DNA of 8,699 nucleotides from Candidatus Dormiibacterota bacterium (GTDB taxonomy: Bacteria > Chloroflexota > Dormibacteria > Aeolococcales > Bog-877): positions 3,217 to 11,915 of the forward strand of contig PKXE01000168.1 of the NCBI GenBank assembly GCA_003132265.1, written 5' to 3'. Positions 7,343 to 8,699 of this stretch are shown in pieces. Every line of letters starts with the position of its first letter. Within the stretch, counting starts at the first letter, position 1. The notes beneath the pieces were generated by a model, which saw only the letters and a program-made list of their open reading frames with translations, had not been told where the DNA came from and searched no databases. The translations under genes and the position numbers were made by a program.

Positions 7343-7364
7343 GCTCGCAGCGTAAGCGGAGCTC
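7341..7364 (+). other. Imperfect hairpin after the amidohydrolase stop
   Basis: GAGCTCGC at 7341-7348 can pair with GCGGAGCTC at 7356-7364, giving eight pairs with one bulged G and a seven-base loop (AGCGTAA). GAGCTCGC also occurs as a direct repeat at 7359-7366. The stem begins inside the stop codon (TGA 7340-7342). No T run follows, so it is not a standard intrinsic terminator; it may limit read-through, stabilise the mRNA end, or be chance in GC-rich sequence. Confidence 0.35.
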
Positions 7365-7394
7365 GCGAAACCCACCCGGACCGACCGATACCGG

Positions 7395-7400
7395 CACAAT
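7395..7400 (+). promoter_or_regulatory. Possible -10 element (CACAAT) for a leaderless GT-B transcript
   Basis: CACAAT matches TATAAT at four of six positions, including the key A2 and T6. It ends seven bases before the ATG at 7408, the spacing typical of leaderless transcripts in high-G+C bacteria. The GT-B start has no Shine-Dalgarno, which fits. No -35 element is visible at the expected distance, so this is tentative. Confidence 0.25.
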
Positions 7401-7407
7401 CTCGGCG

Positions 7408-8699
7408 ATGGATTCAAGCAGTTCGAGGCTCGCCTTCGCCCTGATCTCGATGGAGGGCCCGGACCAGTACAGCCAGGTGGGCGGCTTGGGGGTGCGGGTC
7501 GCCCAGTTGAGCCGGGCGCTGGCGGCAAGCGGTGCCCCGACCAGGGTCTACTTCGTCGGGGACCCCAAGCTCCCGGCGGAGGAGGTCCGGGACGGCGTCG
7601 AGTTCTGCCGACTAGGCCAGGAGATCTCTCGGGAGTTTCCGGGGGGCGTGTACCAGGGAGAGCAGCTCAAGGTCAGCTACCTCGGAGCCCGGTTCCCCCT
7701 CCAGCTGGTCACGGAGTGGGCGCTGCCTCAGCTGAGAGCGGGCCGGCTGCCAGTGCTGCTCTTCGAGGAGTGGCAGACGGCAAACTGGGCCCAGAGCACC
7801 TTCGAGCTCCTCACCGAGCGGGGATTGGGCGACCGCTGCTTGCTGCTTTGGAACGCCAACAACCAGTTCGGCTTCGAGCGAATGGACTGGGTGGGGCTGG
7901 AGCAGGCGGCGGGGATCACCACCATCAGCCGCCACATGCGCCTTCTGGTGGGTGGCTTCGGCGTCGAGCCCATCATCATCCCCAACGGAGTCCCGGACAC
8001 GTACCTCGCCCCGGTCGATGAGGGCGCGGTGAGGGTGCTGCGTCAGGCGGCCGGCCCGCGCCAGGTTCTGCTCAAGGTGGGGAGGTTCCACCGAGACAAG
8101 CGCTGGATCCAGGCCGTGCGAGCCCTGGGCGAGCTCCGGGCGGCGGGCCTTCCGGTGCGGATGCTGGCCAGAGGGGGAAACGAGCACTACGGCCAGGAGG
8201 TCATGACGGCGGCCGGGGACTGCGGGCTGCGGGTGCAGCAGTGGGCGGAGGAGATCAACGAGGTGGGGGACCTAGCGCAGGCACTCCGGGCGACTCCGGA
8301 CGCCGACGTCCTCGAGCTGACCCGATTCCTGCCCGAGGAGCTCCTCCCGGTGCTCTACGCGTCTTCGCTGGCGGTCCTGGCCAACTCCGGGTTTGAGCCG
8401 TTCGGGCTGGTCGGGCTGGAGACCATGGCGGCCGGCGGGGTCGCGGTGGTCGGAGCCACCGGGGAGGATTACGCCCGCCATCTCCACAACAGCTTGGTGA
8501 TCGAGACCGACAGTCCCCTTGAGCTGGCCCGAGTCATCGCCAGGGTAGCCTCCGAGCCGCTGATGGGCGAGGACATCCGGCAGGCGGCGAGGGAGATGGC
8601 CGGGACCTACAGCTGGCCACTAGTGGTGGAGGGCGACCTGCTGCCCCGACTGCCGCTCCTGGCCGAGAGACAGGGGATCGTCTGGCCTGGGCCCGGGCC
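7408..8699 (+). CDS. GT-B glycosyltransferase (GT4/starch-synthase-like), 3'-truncated by window edge
   Basis: The frame is open from ATG 7408 to the end of the window (430 codons plus two bases) without a stop, so the C-terminus lies outside. It looks like a cytoplasmic retaining GT-B enzyme that uses an NDP-sugar. The N-terminal half has a first strand RLAFALISMEGP followed by VGGLGVRVAQLSRALA (24-39), similar to the donor-binding glycine loop of glycogen/starch synthases. It continues with FEEWQTANW (119-127), LLLWNANNQFGFERMDW (145-161) and ISRHMRLL, then IIIPNGVPD (189-197) before the hinge. The C-terminal half has LKVGRFHRDKRW (222-233), RFLPEELLPVLYASS (306-320) and the E-x7-E donor site EPFGLVGLE (330-338). 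All core features are intact. The acceptor is unknown; glycogen-like or other glucan synthesis and envelope glycan synthesis are both possible. There is no Shine-Dalgarno, and a second in-frame ATG at 7450 would remove the first strand, so 7408 is preferred. Confidence 0.9.
   Translation, partial: MDSSSSRLAFALISMEGPDQYSQVGGLGVRVAQLSRALAASGAPTRVYFVGDPKLPAEEVRDGVEFCRLGQEISREFPGGVYQGEQLKVSYLGARFPLQLVTEWALPQLRAGRLPVLLFEEWQTANWAQSTFELLTERGLGDRCLLLWNANNQFGFERMDWVGLEQAAGITTISRHMRLLVGGFGVEPIIIPNGVPDTYLAPVDEGAVRVLRQAAGPRQVLLKVGRFHRDKRWIQAVRALGELRAAGLPVRMLARGGNEHYGQEVMTAAGDCGLRVQQWAEEINEVGDLAQALRATPDADVLELTRFLPEELLPVLYASSLAVLANSGFEPFGLVGLETMAAGGVAVVGATGEDYARHLHNSLVIETDSPLELARVIARVASEPLMGEDIRQAAREMAGTYSWPLVVEGDLLPRLPLLAERQGIVWPGPG

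Noticed and set aside
6407..7528. A 373-codon open frame on the - strand covering the amidohydrolase
   Set aside because: The amidohydrolase on the + strand has complete catalytic motifs and a good ribosome binding site; the antisense translation is Pro/Gln/Arg-rich without motifs.

Overview
The window comes from a high-G+C bacterium (about two thirds G+C by eye) and is fully gene-packed on the + strand. Seven genes can be supported. All read rightwards, several start with GTG or TTG, and few have a convincing Shine-Dalgarno sequence. The style (short or overlapping junctions, large multi-membrane glycosyltransferases, an actinobacterial/Chloroflexota-type quinolinate synthase, and a starch-synthase-like GT-B) suggests an actinobacterium or a Chloroflexota/Dormibacterota-like lineage. 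This is an inference from protein style; no marker gene in the window settles it.

Layout. Positions 1-822 hold the C-terminal 273 codons of quinolinate synthase NadA (NAD biosynthesis), cut by the window edge. Its stop overlaps the start of an MTA phosphorylase gene (mtnP, 822-1631). That gene overlaps a small two-helix membrane protein with a bacterial PH-like domain (1628-2218), which in turn overlaps a protein-O-mannosyltransferase-like GT-C enzyme (2215-4113). After 18 bases comes a second, 742-residue GT-C-like membrane protein (4132-6360). These five genes look like one transcription unit. A 130-base gap with no clear promoter precedes an amidohydrolase-2 family metal hydrolase (6491-7342). 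After 65 bases holding a weak hairpin and a possible leaderless-type -10 element, a GT-B glycosyltransferase begins (7408) and runs off the right edge.

How the genes may work together. The first two are housekeeping genes (NAD synthesis, methylthioadenosine salvage). The PH-like protein and the two large GT-C proteins most plausibly form an envelope glycosylation module: the PMT-like enzyme would transfer a sugar from a polyprenyl-phosphate donor to exported proteins or glycans, and the second GT-C protein would act in the same compartment. The roles of the amidohydrolase and the GT-B enzyme are not fixed by the sequence. The most unusual features are in the PMT-like protein: a long cysteine-bearing insertion before its acidic catalytic pair and an altered 'HPPLGK'-type motif. 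Another is the recurrent pairing of cysteines in predicted extracytoplasmic parts of both GT-C proteins.

No RNA gene, CRISPR array, insertion sequence, attachment site or origin was seen.
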